Shown here: positions 1 to 8,079 of the stretch, piece by piece
Layout: every line of letters starts with the position of its first letter
Numbering within the stretch: position 1 is the first letter of the stretch
NCBI GenBank assembly: GCA_038240015.1
Contig: JBBSEF010000032.1
Location: forward strand, 1 to 30,908
Length of the DNA: 30,908 bases
Direction of reading: 5' to 3'
Origin: CAHJXF01 sp038240015
GTDB taxonomy: Bacteria > Pseudomonadota > Gammaproteobacteria > Burkholderiales > Burkholderiaceae_D
Position numbers and translations under genes: made by a program
Notes under the pieces: model-generated
The model's database searches: none
The model's input: only the letters and a program-made list of their open reading frames with translations
What the model was told of the DNA's origin: nothing

Positions 1-86
1 ACGCCCGGCATGGGCGACGCGATCCATGGGAGCGCATCGGCGTGCATCACGACGCGCTTCGAGAAGTCGGCGTTCAGTTCCATCAT
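1..86 (-). CDS. ChrR-like cupin protein, N-terminal fragment (cut by window edge)
   Basis: Reading leftwards from an ATG at 86 gives 28 codons that stay open to the window edge. The peptide begins MMELNADFSKRVV and continues with a PW..SPMPG segment. From memory, this resembles the start of the small single-domain cupins related to the metal-binding C-terminal domain of ChrR anti-sigma factors, which open with a similar 'NADFS.RVV.H...LPW..SPM.GV' stretch. The next ATG (83) is an equally possible start. The metal-binding histidines would lie beyond the edge, so function cannot be judged. No strong ribosome binding site is visible. The family call rests on the N-terminal motif only and is tentative. 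Confidence 0.5.
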   Translation of the reverse strand, partial: MMELNADFSKRVVMHADALPWIASPMPG

Positions 87-132
87 GGCTTGCATTCTCG
101 CAGAGCACGCTTCGCGTTGAAGGCCTGCCGCC

Positions 133-1809
133 CTAGAACAACCCGACGATCCGCCCCTCGTCATCCACGTCGATCGCAGCCGACGAGGGGACGGCCGGCA
201 GGCCCGGCATCGTGAGTATGTCGCCGCACACCAGCACCACGAACTCGGCGCCCGCGGCGAGCCGCACTTCGCGAATGTCGAGCACGTGGCCCTGCGGCGC
301 GCCGCGCAGCAGCGGGTCGGTGGAGAACGAGTATTGCGTCTTGGCAATACAGATCGGGAAGTGCCCGTAGCCTTGCGCTTCTAACGCGTCGAGTTGCGCG
401 CGCACCCTGGCGTCGGCATTGATGCCGCTCGCCCCATAGATCTTGGTCGCAACAGCCTCGCACTTCTTCCACAGCGTGGCGTCGTCGTCGTAAACGAAAC
501 GGAAGTCGGCCGGTGTCGTGTCGGTCAGGCGAACGACCTCGCGTGCAAGGTCCTCGGCGCCGGCGCCGCCATCCGACCAATGCTTTGCAAGCACGACCGG
601 CACCTCATGGTGCGCGAGCTTGCGAGCCAGCAATGCCCACTCCGCAGGCGTGTCGCGCTCGAAGTGATTTACCGCCACCACGCACGGCAATCCGAAATGG
701 TTGCGCACGTTGTTCAGATGACGCTCGAGATTGACGATGCCTTTTTCGAGCGCGGCCAAATTTTCTTTCGCAATATCCACAACCTCGACACCGCCCTGGA
801 ACTTGAGCGCCCGGATGGTCGCAACGAGCACCACCACATCGGGCCGCAGACCCGACTTGCGGCATTTGATGTCGACGAATTTCTCCGCGCCCAGGTCCGC
901 GCCGAAGCCGGCCTCGGTGACCACGTAGTCGGCGAGTTTCAATGCGGCCCGCGTCGCGATCACCGAATTGCAGCCATGCGCGATGTTGGCGAACGGTCCG
1001 CCGTGCAAGAGCGCGGGATTGTTCTCGAGCGTCTGCACGAGATTCGGCTTGATCGCATCGCGCAGCAGCGCCGTCATTGCGCCCTGCGCCTGTAACTGGT
1101 TTGCAGTGATGGGCTGCTGCTCGTGCGTGTAGCCGACGACGATGCGGCCGATGCGCGCCTTCAGATCGGCCAGATCGTCGGCAAGGCACAGGATGGCCAT
1201 GATCTCGGACGCGACCACGATGTCGAAGCCGTCTTCTCTCGGGTAACCATTGCGCGGACCACCAAGGCCGATCGTGATGTTGCGTAGCGCGCGGTCGTTC
1301 ATGTCCATCACCCGCTTCCAGGTGATGCGCCGTACATCCAGCCCGAGCGCATTGCCGTGATGGATGTGGTTGTCGATCAGCGCCGCGAGCAGGTTGTGCG
1401 CGAGCGCGATCGCGTTGAAGTCGCCGGTGAAGTGCAGGTTGATGTCTTTCATCGGCACGAGCTGCGCGTAGCCGCCGCCGGCCGCGCCGCCCTTCATGCC
1501 GAACACCGGCCCGATCGACGGCTCGCGCAGGCACACGATCGCGTTCTTGCCGATGCGGTTCAGGCCATCGGCCAGGCCCACCGCGGTGGTGGTCTTGCCT
1601 TCGCCGGCCGGCGTGGGGCTGATGCCGCTGACCAGGATCAGCTTGCCGTCGGGTTTGTTCGCGAGGCTTGCAATGTGGGCGAGCGAAATCTTTGCCTTGA
1701 AGCGACCGTAGGGTTCGAGATGTTCTTCTGGGATGCCGAGTCGATCGCGTGCGAGCGCGACGATGGGATGAAGGATTGCATCTTGGGCGATCTGGATGTC
1801 GCTTTGCAT
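133..1809 (-). CDS. fhs: Formate-tetrahydrofolate ligase (10-formyl-THF synthetase)
   Basis: A 558-residue protein that should catalyse ATP-dependent joining of formate and tetrahydrofolate to give 10-formyl-THF, feeding purine and formyl-methionine synthesis from the cytosolic one-carbon pool. The family nucleotide-binding loop TPAGEGKTT is at residues 66-74. The glycine-rich FGMKGGAAGGGYAQ stretch and EAGFGADLGAEKF are also characteristic. Length matches the usual ~555 residues, so the gene is complete. The start is the ATG at 1809; no Shine-Dalgarno sequence is evident before it. The gene stands alone, divergent from the secreted CMD-like gene. Many bacteria make 10-formyl-THF through FolD instead, so fhs is a variable but not rare addition. 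No folate riboswitch was recognised upstream. Confidence 0.97.
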   Translation of the reverse strand: MQSDIQIAQDAILHPIVALARDRLGIPEEHLEPYGRFKAKISLAHIASLANKPDGKLILVSGISPTPAGEGKTTTAVGLADGLNRIGKNAIVCLREPSIGPVFGMKGGAAGGGYAQLVPMKDINLHFTGDFNAIALAHNLLAALIDNHIHHGNALGLDVRRITWKRVMDMNDRALRNITIGLGGPRNGYPREDGFDIVVASEIMAILCLADDLADLKARIGRIVVGYTHEQQPITANQLQAQGAMTALLRDAIKPNLVQTLENNPALLHGGPFANIAHGCNSVIATRAALKLADYVVTEAGFGADLGAEKFVDIKCRKSGLRPDVVVLVATIRALKFQGGVEVVDIAKENLAALEKGIVNLERHLNNVRNHFGLPCVVAVNHFERDTPAEWALLARKLAHHEVPVVLAKHWSDGGAGAEDLAREVVRLTDTTPADFRFVYDDDATLWKKCEAVATKIYGASGINADARVRAQLDALEAQGYGHFPICIAKTQYSFSTDPLLRGAPQGHVLDIREVRLAAGAEFVVLVCGDILTMPGLPAVPSSAAIDVDDEGRIVGLF

Positions 1810-1972
1810 GGGAGTTGGGGGTCACGGGTCTTGAGCGCGCGAAGCCTAGCAGATCGTTCCGGGCGGCACTTGCGCACTGCTTTCGACGCGACAAATTGAG
1901 ACGCTTACTCCGCCATCAGTGTGCCTATGCCGGACTACGCATAAGATGGAAGCCCAACAACGAGGAGCCATC

Positions 1973-2593
1973 ATGTCCAGCAAGCTTTGCGCCATCGCGG
2001 TGACATCGGCCATGCTTGCCTGCACGGCACATGCCGAGGATCGATTGCCGACCATTCCGCCGGCAGAGTACACAACCGATCAAAAACAGGCCGCGACCGA
2101 TTTTGTGACGGCGCGAAAAGGGCCCGTGTTCGGACCTTTCGAGCCTTTGATGCACAGCCCGCAAGTGATGACGCTGTCGCGCTCGATGGGCGATTATCTG
2201 CGCTTCAATTCGGCGATAGGCAACACGCTGAGCGAACTCGTGATTCTCATCGTTGCGCGTGAATGGACGCAGGATTTCGAGTGGTGGTTTCACTATCCGA
2301 TCGCACTCAAGGCCGGAATCTCGCGCGAGATCGCGGACGCCATAGCCGACGGCCGCCGACCGGGCGGAATGACTGCAGACGAAGAAATGATCTACGACTA
2401 CACGTCGGAGCTACTGCAGACGAAGCGGGTCTCGGAGTCAACCTTCAACCGGGTCAAGGCTCGTTTTGGTACCAAAGGGGTCGTGGATTTGACAGGGATA
2501 TCGGGGTATTACACCTTCCTCGCCATGCAATTGAACGCCGCGCAGTACAAGCTCCCCAAGGGCCAAGTTGGATTGAAGCGGTTGCCGGAGTAG
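1973..2593 (+). CDS. Exported carboxymuconolactone decarboxylase-like (AhpD-fold) protein
   Basis: A 206-residue protein with an N-terminal signal peptide (MSSKLCAIAVTSAMLACTAHA, cleavage expected after AHA near residue 21), followed by an all-helical CMD/AhpD-like domain. The core segment SELVILIVAREWTQDFEWWFHYPIALKAG (split by family position: E and W near residue 100, then H) matches CMD-family proteins that keep the Glu..His pair but lack the CxxC of AhpD peroxidases. The ATG at 1973 was chosen because GAGGAG (1962-1967) lies 5 bases upstream and it begins the signal peptide. An upstream in-frame start at 1919 would bury that signal behind 18 unconvincing residues. A possible -10 (TAAGAT, 1942-1947) lies before it. 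It appears monocistronic. Substrate unknown; a periplasmic location is inferred. Confidence 0.85.
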   Translation: MSSKLCAIAVTSAMLACTAHAEDRLPTIPPAEYTTDQKQAATDFVTARKGPVFGPFEPLMHSPQVMTLSRSMGDYLRFNSAIGNTLSELVILIVAREWTQDFEWWFHYPIALKAGISREIADAIADGRRPGGMTADEEMIYDYTSELLQTKRVSESTFNRVKARFGTKGVVDLTGISGYYTFLAMQLNAAQYKLPKGQVGLKRLPE

Positions 2594-2705
2594 TCGGGCG
2601 CAGCAAGCCCTACGTTTCGAACGCGGATTTATGGCTTTCCTCCACACGAGGCTTCAAACGCGGGGGAGTCCCACATCCCTTGCGGCCGACACCCGTCGCT
2701 GCCCA

Positions 2706-4340
2706 TCAGGCCGCCAACCCCGACTGAAACACCAACCCCGCGTGTTCGCGCAGCGCGTGGAATTTGATCCTCGGCCACTCGTCCTGCGCGACCCGCAACT
2801 CCGACACGTGCGACGCCATGTAAGTCGGCGCATCGACCGCGTCGTGCGCGATGCGCGCGGCATAGAAATCGATGAAGCGCTTCAGCTCGCGCTCGCCTTC
2901 GGCCGAGCCTTCCGCAGTGATCCAGCGCGCAAGGCGATGACGCGTGCCGATCAGGCGCGCCTTCACGCCGTACTCGTGTTCGAGACGGTGCAGCACGACT
3001 TCGAATTGCAGTTGCCCCACTGCGCCCAATAACAGCGAGCCGCCCAGGTGCGGACGGAACACCTGGATCGCGCCTTCTTCGCCGAGTTGGGCGAGGCCGT
3101 GCTTCAACTGCTTCGCGCGCAAGGGGTCGGCGACCTCGACGGCCTGGAACATTTCGGGTGCGAAGAAGGGCAGTCCGGTGAATTGCAGCGGTTCGCCTTC
3201 GGTCAGCGTGTCGCCCAGTTGCAGCGTGCCGTGATTGGGAATGCCGATGATGTCGCCGGCGTACGCGTCTTCGGCAATCTCGCGCCGCTGCGACAGAAAG
3301 GTCACGACGTTGTTCGGCTTCATCAGTTTGCCCGAGCGCGTGACTTTGAGGTTCATGCCGCGCAGAAAGTGCCCCGCGCACACGCGCACGAACGCGATGC
3401 GATCGCGATGCGCCGGGTCCATGTTGGCCTGGATCTTGAAGACCACGCCCGCGAACTTCGGCTCTTCGGCTTCGACCATGCGCGAAATCGCGTTGCGCCC
3501 GAGCGGTGACGGCGCGAGATCGACGATCGCATCGAGCACTTCCTGCACGCCGAAATTGTTGACGGCCGATCCGAAGAACACCGGCGTCTGCGTGGCTGCG
3601 ATGAACGCTTCGCGATCGAAGGTTGCGGATGCTTGGGTGACAAGCGAGATCTCGTCACGCGCTTTTTCGACATGGCCCGTGCCGCCGCCGAAGCGTTCAT
3701 CGATCAACGGATTGTCGAGACCCTCGATGGTTTCGAACGCCTGCCCCGCGCGATCGGCGCCCGCCTGAAAGACACGCATGCTGTTCGCGCGTATGTCGTA
3801 CACGCCCGCGAAATTCTTGCCCATGCCGATCGGCCACGTGAACGGCACCGCGGTCATGCCGAGCGCGCGTTCGATCTCGTCGAGCAGATCGAGCGGCTCG
3901 CGCACTTCGCGATCCATCTTGTTGACGAAGGTGATGAGGGGCGTGCCGCGCGCGCGGCACACTTCCAGCAGACGCAAGGTCTGCGCCTCGACGCCGTTGG
4001 CCGCATCGATCACCATCAGCGCAGCATCGACCGCGGTCAGCACGCGATAGGTGTCTTCCGAAAAGTCCTGGTGGCCCGGCGTGTCTAGCAGGTTGATCAC
4101 GCAATCGCGGTATTCCATCTGCATTACGGACGACGCGACCGAGATGCCACGCTGCTTTTCGATCTCCATCCAGTCGGAAGTCGCATGACGCGTCGCCTTC
4201 CTTGCCTTGACCGAACCTGCGATGTGGATCGCGCCCGAGAACAACAGCAGCTTTTCGGTGAGCGTCGTCTTGCCCGCGTCGGGGTGGGAGATGATGGCGA
4301 AGGTGCGACGGCGGTGGACTTGATCGGCGAGGATGGACAT
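2706..4340 (-). CDS. prfC: Peptide chain release factor 3 (RF3)
   Basis: A 544-residue translational GTPase that recycles RF1/RF2 from the ribosome after peptide release. The GTP-binding motifs are all present: G1 SHPDAGKTT (18-26), G3 DTPGH (86-90) and G4 NKMD (140-143). RGISVASSV (64-72) is the switch I region. The C-terminal half holds the EF-Tu-like beta barrel and the RF3-specific C-terminal domain, and the length agrees with the family (about 530-545). The start ATG at 4340 has no strong ribosome binding site. The gene is divergent from recR across 149 bp and is followed by a 112-bp gap, in which I see no clear terminator, before the convergent CMD-like gene. Confidence 0.97.
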   Translation of the reverse strand: MSILADQVHRRRTFAIISHPDAGKTTLTEKLLLFSGAIHIAGSVKARKATRHATSDWMEIEKQRGISVASSVMQMEYRDCVINLLDTPGHQDFSEDTYRVLTAVDAALMVIDAANGVEAQTLRLLEVCRARGTPLITFVNKMDREVREPLDLLDEIERALGMTAVPFTWPIGMGKNFAGVYDIRANSMRVFQAGADRAGQAFETIEGLDNPLIDERFGGGTGHVEKARDEISLVTQASATFDREAFIAATQTPVFFGSAVNNFGVQEVLDAIVDLAPSPLGRNAISRMVEAEEPKFAGVVFKIQANMDPAHRDRIAFVRVCAGHFLRGMNLKVTRSGKLMKPNNVVTFLSQRREIAEDAYAGDIIGIPNHGTLQLGDTLTEGEPLQFTGLPFFAPEMFQAVEVADPLRAKQLKHGLAQLGEEGAIQVFRPHLGGSLLLGAVGQLQFEVVLHRLEHEYGVKARLIGTRHRLARWITAEGSAEGERELKRFIDFYAARIAHDAVDAPTYMASHVSELRVAQDEWPRIKFHALREHAGLVFQSGLAA

Positions 4341-4489
4341 GGGTATGCGGTGAGGCGCGACGCATCAGATGGGGATGACGACGGCGGTGCCGGTCGCGAG
4401 CGAAGGGCGAATTGTAGCGGGCGCTCCGCAGGCCAATGCGGTGATACGCACGCGCCAAGTAGAATCGCGGCGCTCAGCCTCGCGTCCGC
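4341..4489. promoter_or_regulatory. Divergent prfC / recR promoter region (candidate -10 boxes)
   Basis: This gap must contain the start signals of two divergent genes. On the plus strand TAGAAT (4460-4465) lies 24 bases before the recR ATG and matches TATAAT at 5 of 6 positions. On the minus strand TACAAT (complement of 4411-4416) is a 5-of-6 match for prfC. Neither has a convincing -35 at 16-18 bases, so both are candidates by eye only. Confidence 0.4.
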
Positions 4490-5110
4490 ATGAAATCTTC
4501 CACACGATCGTCAACCCGACGTCCCTCCAGTCTCGACACCCTCGTCGAAGGCTTACGTCGCCTGCCGGGCGTCGGACCCAAGTCCGCGCAGCGCATCGCG
4601 TATCACCTGCTTCAACACGATCGCGAAGGTGCGGCGCTGCTGGGCGGCGCGTTGACGCACGCGGTCGAAGCGATCCGTCATTGCGCGTTGTGCAATACCT
4701 TCACCGAGAACGAACTGTGCGACGTGTGCTCGTCGGATCGACGCGATCGCTCGTTGTTGTGCGTGGTCGAGACACCGGGCGATCAATTGATGATCGAGCA
4801 GACGCTGACTTATCGCGGCCTGTATTTCGTGCTGATGGGCCGGCTCTCACCGCTCGACGGCATCGGGCCAAAGGACATTCATCTCGATCGCTTGTTGAAG
4901 CGCGCGACCGATGGTGTGGTGCGTGAGGTCATCCTGGCGACGAACTTCACCAACGAAGGCGAGGCCACCGCGCACACGATAGGCGAGATGCTGAAGACGC
5001 GCGGGCTCACGGTTACGCGGCTTGCACGCGGCGTGCCGGTGGGCGGCGAACTCGAATATGTCGATGTCGGTACCATCGCGCAGGCGGTGCTGGATCGACG
5101 GGCGTCGTGA
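4490..5110 (+). CDS. recR: Recombination mediator protein RecR
   Basis: A 206-residue RecR that works with RecO to load RecA onto SSB-coated gapped DNA. Domains in order: helix-hairpin-helix LPGVGPKSAQR (25-35), C4 zinc finger with Cys 65, 68, 77 and 80 (CALC...CDVC), Toprim domain (about 88-180) and a C-terminal ARGVPVGGELEYVD motif. Length is close to the usual ~200 residues; the first dozen residues are an extra Ser/Arg-rich tail. In most proteobacteria recR follows dnaX and ybaB, but here prfC is the divergent neighbour and neither partner is in the window. The next gene, an aldo/keto reductase, starts 34 bp downstream and may be cotranscribed. Confidence 0.97.
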   Translation: MKSSTRSSTRRPSSLDTLVEGLRRLPGVGPKSAQRIAYHLLQHDREGAALLGGALTHAVEAIRHCALCNTFTENELCDVCSSDRRDRSLLCVVETPGDQLMIEQTLTYRGLYFVLMGRLSPLDGIGPKDIHLDRLLKRATDGVVREVILATNFTNEGEATAHTIGEMLKTRGLTVTRLARGVPVGGELEYVDVGTIAQAVLDRRAS

Positions 5111-5144
5111 TCGAACCATCCCATTGAAGACTGGAGTGACGAAT

Positions 5145-6116
5145 ATGCAATACCGACGTCTGGGCCGCGCAGGCCTCAAGGTCAGCGCGCTGTCCTTCGG
5201 CTCGTGGGTCACCTACGGCAATCAGATGGACGCCAGGCTCGCGCGCGAATGCATGGCTGCCGCGTTCGATGCGGGTGTGAACTTCTTCGACAACGCCGAG
5301 GTGTATGCGCTCGGCCAGTCCGAAACCATCATGGGTCAGGTGTTGAAGGAACTGAAGTGGCCGCGCATGAAGTACGCGGTCTCGACCAAGTTTTTCTGGG
5401 GACTCGAGAAGGGACCCAACGAGCGCAACACGCTGAATCGCAAATACCTGCTGCATGCGATCGATGGATCGTTGAAGCGCCTCGATCTCGACCATGTCGA
5501 TCTGGTCTATTGCCATCGTCCCGATCCCGACACCCCGCTCGAAGAAACGGTATGGGCGATGCACGACATCGTGTCGCGCGGCAAGGCCTTGTACTGGGGC
5601 ACGTCGTCGTGGCCGGCGGCCGACATTCGCGCCGCGTGGGAGATCGCGGAGCGTCATCACCTGCACAAGCCGGTGGTCGAGCAGCCCGAATACAATCTCT
5701 TCAATCGCAAGCGGGTCGAAGTGGAATACGCGCGGCTCTATGAAGACACCGGCCTCGGGCTCACCACCTGGAGCCCGCTTGCGTCAGGACTCTTGACCGG
5801 CAAGTATCGCAGCGGCGCGCCGGAAAAGAGTCGGGCGACGCTGGTCAATTACGCCTTCCTCAAGGAGCGCCTGCTCGACCAGAAGAAGAACGCCATCGTC
5901 GCGCGGCTCGCCGAGGTTGCGGCCGATCTCGATTGCTCGCTCGCGCAACTGTCGCTCGCGTGGTGTGCGAGCAATCCGCGGGTGTCCACCGTCATCACCG
6001 GCGCATCGCGACCCGAGCAGGTGGTCGAGAACATGAAGGCGATGGATGTGGTCGCCAGGATCGATGGGGAAGTGCGCGCGCGCATCGATGCGATCGTCGG
6101 AGAGACGTATGAATGA
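5145..6116 (+). CDS. Aldo/keto reductase (Kv-beta-like / AKR6-type)
   Basis: A 323-residue NADPH-dependent oxidoreductase with a TIM-barrel fold, complete from MQYRRLGRAGLKVS to the C terminus. The catalytic tetrad is visible: Asp49, Tyr54 (DNAEVY), Lys82 (STKFF) and His124 (YCHRPD). The VEQPEYNLFNR segment and a late TGASRPEQVVEN segment (cofactor binding) are typical of the voltage-gated potassium channel beta-subunit-like group. ATG 5145 was chosen because it begins the universal YR.LG..GL.VS motif and has GGAG at 5133-5136; the open frame upstream overlaps recR and has no homology-like content. It probably shares a transcript with recR and the MAPEG gene. The physiological aldehyde or ketone is unknown. 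Confidence 0.93.
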   Translation: MQYRRLGRAGLKVSALSFGSWVTYGNQMDARLARECMAAAFDAGVNFFDNAEVYALGQSETIMGQVLKELKWPRMKYAVSTKFFWGLEKGPNERNTLNRKYLLHAIDGSLKRLDLDHVDLVYCHRPDPDTPLEETVWAMHDIVSRGKALYWGTSSWPAADIRAAWEIAERHHLHKPVVEQPEYNLFNRKRVEVEYARLYEDTGLGLTTWSPLASGLLTGKYRSGAPEKSRATLVNYAFLKERLLDQKKNAIVARLAEVAADLDCSLAQLSLAWCASNPRVSTVITGASRPEQVVENMKAMDVVARIDGEVRARIDAIVGETYE

Positions 6117-6146
6117 TGTCCAACCGGTCGTTGCGGAGGGCGCTCG

Positions 6147-6563
6147 ATGATCATCGCGTTCTGGTGTGTCCTGATCGCGGGCGTACTGCCGCTGGCGTGC
6201 GCCTACCTCGCGAAGTTCAGCGCAAAGCGGGATGACCCCGATGGGGCGGGCTCGCGCTACGACAATCGTGAGCCGCGTGCCTGGCTCTCCCGGCAGACCG
6301 GGCGCAGTGCGCGCGCCAACGCGGCGCAGTCCAACAGCTTCGAAGCATTTCCCTTCTTCGCGATCGGCGTCTTGATCGCAGTGCTGCAACACGTGCCGAT
6401 CGCCACCATCAACTTGCTTGCGGTCGTCTTCATCGTTGCGCGCTTCGCGTACATCGGTTGTTACGTGGCCAACCTCGCGTCGGCGCGTTCGCTGGTGTGG
6501 GCCGTCGGGTTCGGCGCGAGCGTTGCGCTTTATCTGTTCGCGGCGACCGGCGCACTCAGATGA
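6147..6563 (+). CDS. MAPEG-family integral membrane protein
   Basis: A 138-residue protein with four predicted membrane helices (about 2-24, 64-82, 86-108 and 114-134) and the family signature region RQTGRSARANAAQSNSFEAFPFF, seen as R..RA..A..N..E..P.F between residues 49 and 71. MAPEG proteins include membrane glutathione transferases and eicosanoid enzymes; bacterial members are mostly uncharacterised. The start ATG has a strong ribosome binding site, GGAGGG at 6135-6140. It lies 30 bp after the aldo/keto reductase and probably belongs to the same transcript. A glutathione-linked detoxification role alongside the reductase is only a guess. Confidence 0.9.
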   Translation: MIIAFWCVLIAGVLPLACAYLAKFSAKRDDPDGAGSRYDNREPRAWLSRQTGRSARANAAQSNSFEAFPFFAIGVLIAVLQHVPIATINLLAVVFIVARFAYIGCYVANLASARSLVWAVGFGASVALYLFAATGALR

Positions 6564-6584
6564 ATGCCGCGTTCACCGGCGTGT

Positions 6585-6611
6585 TGAACCGCTCGTCAAG
6601 CCGCGCGTCAA
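6585..6611 (+). promoter_or_regulatory. Candidate ECF-type promoter before the sigma factor gene
   Basis: TGAACC (6585-6590) is followed after 15 bases by CGTC (6606-6609), which resembles the GAAC ... CGTC layout of many ECF promoters and would suit autoregulation. A housekeeping-like GATAAT (6633-6638) also lies before the gene. The choice between them cannot be made by eye. Confidence 0.25.
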
Positions 6612-6656
6612 GCGCTTCGCTGAACCCTGCGCGATAATCGAGACCTGATCGCCACC

Positions 6657-7247
6657 ATGAACTCCGCCTCCATCCCATCGACCTCCGCCGTTGGCGACCC
6701 CGCGACGCTTGCCAAGTGGATCTCGGCTGTTGCGCTGGGCGATCGTCAGGCCTATCGCCGTCTCTACGACGCCACGTCGCCGAAACTGTTTGCGGTCGCG
6801 CTGCGTATCTTGCGGGACGAAAGTCGTGCGGAGGATGTCTTGCAGGATAGCTTTGTCAACGTGTGGAACGGAGCGGCCGGGTACAACGCGTCGTTGTCGG
6901 CGCCGATGACCTGGATGGTCACGATCGTTCGCAATCGCGCGCTCGACTACATTCGTCGCGTCGATCATCGGACCATCGAACTCGATGACGACCTGTCCGC
7001 GGTGCTCGAGTCCGATCATCCGACGCCCGTCGATAGCGCGATCCATGCGCAGGACGCCACCGCATTGCATCGCTGTCTCAAGCGTCTGGACTCGGGTCAG
7101 CGCCAGGCGATTGCGTTCGCGTACTTCCAGGGCCTCACGCATTCCGAACTCGCTGCGACGCTGCGCATCCCGATCGGCACGGTCAAGACCTGGATACGGC
7201 GCGGACTTGAAAAGATGAAGCGATGCCTCGACGGCATCGGCGCCTGA
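6657..7247 (+). CDS. ECF-family RNA polymerase sigma factor
   Basis: A 196-residue extracytoplasmic-function sigma factor with only regions 2 and 4. Region 2 covers about residues 34-102, with the -10-recognition stretch RAEDVLQDSFVNVW at 57-70 and MTWMVTIVRNRALDYIRR at 84-101. Region 4 covers about residues 135-187, with a helix-turn-helix THSELAATLRIPIGTVKTWIRRG near 161-183 that would read the -35 element. The following gene, 12 bp downstream, encodes an RskA-type anti-sigma factor, so this is a SigK/RskA-like pair in which the sigma factor is held at the membrane until a signal arrives. The ATG at 6657 is the first good start; its ribosome binding site is weak. The signal and regulon are unknown. 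Confidence 0.93.
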   Translation: MNSASIPSTSAVGDPATLAKWISAVALGDRQAYRRLYDATSPKLFAVALRILRDESRAEDVLQDSFVNVWNGAAGYNASLSAPMTWMVTIVRNRALDYIRRVDHRTIELDDDLSAVLESDHPTPVDSAIHAQDATALHRCLKRLDSGQRQAIAFAYFQGLTHSELAATLRIPIGTVKTWIRRGLEKMKRCLDGIGA

Positions 7248-7259
7248 AGAAGAATTATC

Positions 7260-8003
7260 GTGGACACCAGAGGCAACTCGACATTGCGTGACCAGCTCGC
7301 GGCCGAGTACGCACTCGGCACGCTGCGCGGGCCCGCGCGTCGACGCTTCGAGTCGTTGACGCGCGACGATGCCGAATTGCGGGCGCTCGCGCTGGCATGG
7401 AGCGAGCGCCTTGTCCCCTTGCTCGACAGCGTGGCTATCGCACGACCGCACGCGCGTGTATGGGACGCGATCGAGGCGCGCCTGCCCGGCTCGTCGGCGC
7501 GCGGGGTCGATCGGTACACGCGCGAGACACCGACGGGTTGGGGCCGACTAGCCCTCTGGCGCGGACTCTCGATCGCCTTCGCGACCATCGCAGTGATAGC
7601 GGTCGGCATCGCGATGCGGCCTCAGCCCATCGTCGCGCCGCAGATCGTGGAAGTCACGCCCAGCGCGATCGCGACGGTCGTCGATCCGACAAGTGGCAAG
7701 CCGGTCGCAGTGGTCATGCAGACCGGGAATGCCGGTACCGTCGTCGTCAAGGTCGCGGCCGACGTCGAGGTGCCGGAAGGCAAGGCGCTGCAACTGTGGA
7801 TTGCGCCGAACGATGCGGAAGCAATGGTGTCGATCGGCATGTTGCCGCCGAGCGCCCGAGCCACGGCGGCAACCGTGACATCGAGTGACGCCAAGACGCT
7901 TGCGCGCGCGAAGGCCTACGGTCTGTCGCTCGAACCAGCCGGCGGATCGCCGCAGCCCACGCAGGTGCTCGGACTTGGCGCGCTGGTGAACATGAAGAGT
8001 TAG
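7260..8003 (+). CDS. RskA-like membrane anti-sigma factor
   Basis: A 247-residue protein read from a GTG start at 7260, preceded by a purine-rich GAAGAAGAA. Its N-terminal cytosolic part (LAAEYALGTL at 13-22, then ARRRFESL) is the helical anti-sigma domain typical of RskA-type regulators without a zinc finger. One membrane helix lies at about 100-119. The C-terminal domain faces the periplasm and contains LQLWIAP and the GGSPQPTQVLGLGAL ending characteristic of the RskA family. It lies 12 bp behind the ECF sigma gene and presumably binds and inactivates its product. Whether release depends on regulated proteolysis, as in the mycobacterial RskA, cannot be seen here. Confidence 0.92.
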   Translation: MDTRGNSTLRDQLAAEYALGTLRGPARRRFESLTRDDAELRALALAWSERLVPLLDSVAIARPHARVWDAIEARLPGSSARGVDRYTRETPTGWGRLALWRGLSIAFATIAVIAVGIAMRPQPIVAPQIVEVTPSAIATVVDPTSGKPVAVVMQTGNAGTVVVKVAADVEVPEGKALQLWIAPNDAEAMVSIGMLPPSARATAATVTSSDAKTLARAKAYGLSLEPAGGSPQPTQVLGLGALVNMKS

Positions 8004-8025
8004 GGCCGTTCGCCGGGCGCTCCGC

Positions 8026-8031
8026 TAGAAT
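8026..8031 (+). promoter_or_regulatory. Candidate -10 box for the ABC importer operon
   Basis: TAGAAT, a 5-of-6 match to TATAAT, lies 49 bases before the binding-protein ATG in the only sizeable gap between the anti-sigma gene and the transporter. No good -35 is seen. It suggests, weakly, that the transporter has its own promoter. Confidence 0.35.
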
Positions 8032-8079
8032 TCGTCTACAAGCCCGAACCACGCATCGGGCATCTTCGCGGAGACCCAC

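Noticed and set aside
1810..1972. A folate (THF) riboswitch before fhs
   Set aside because: No recognisable conserved THF-riboswitch core or terminator was seen in this gap.
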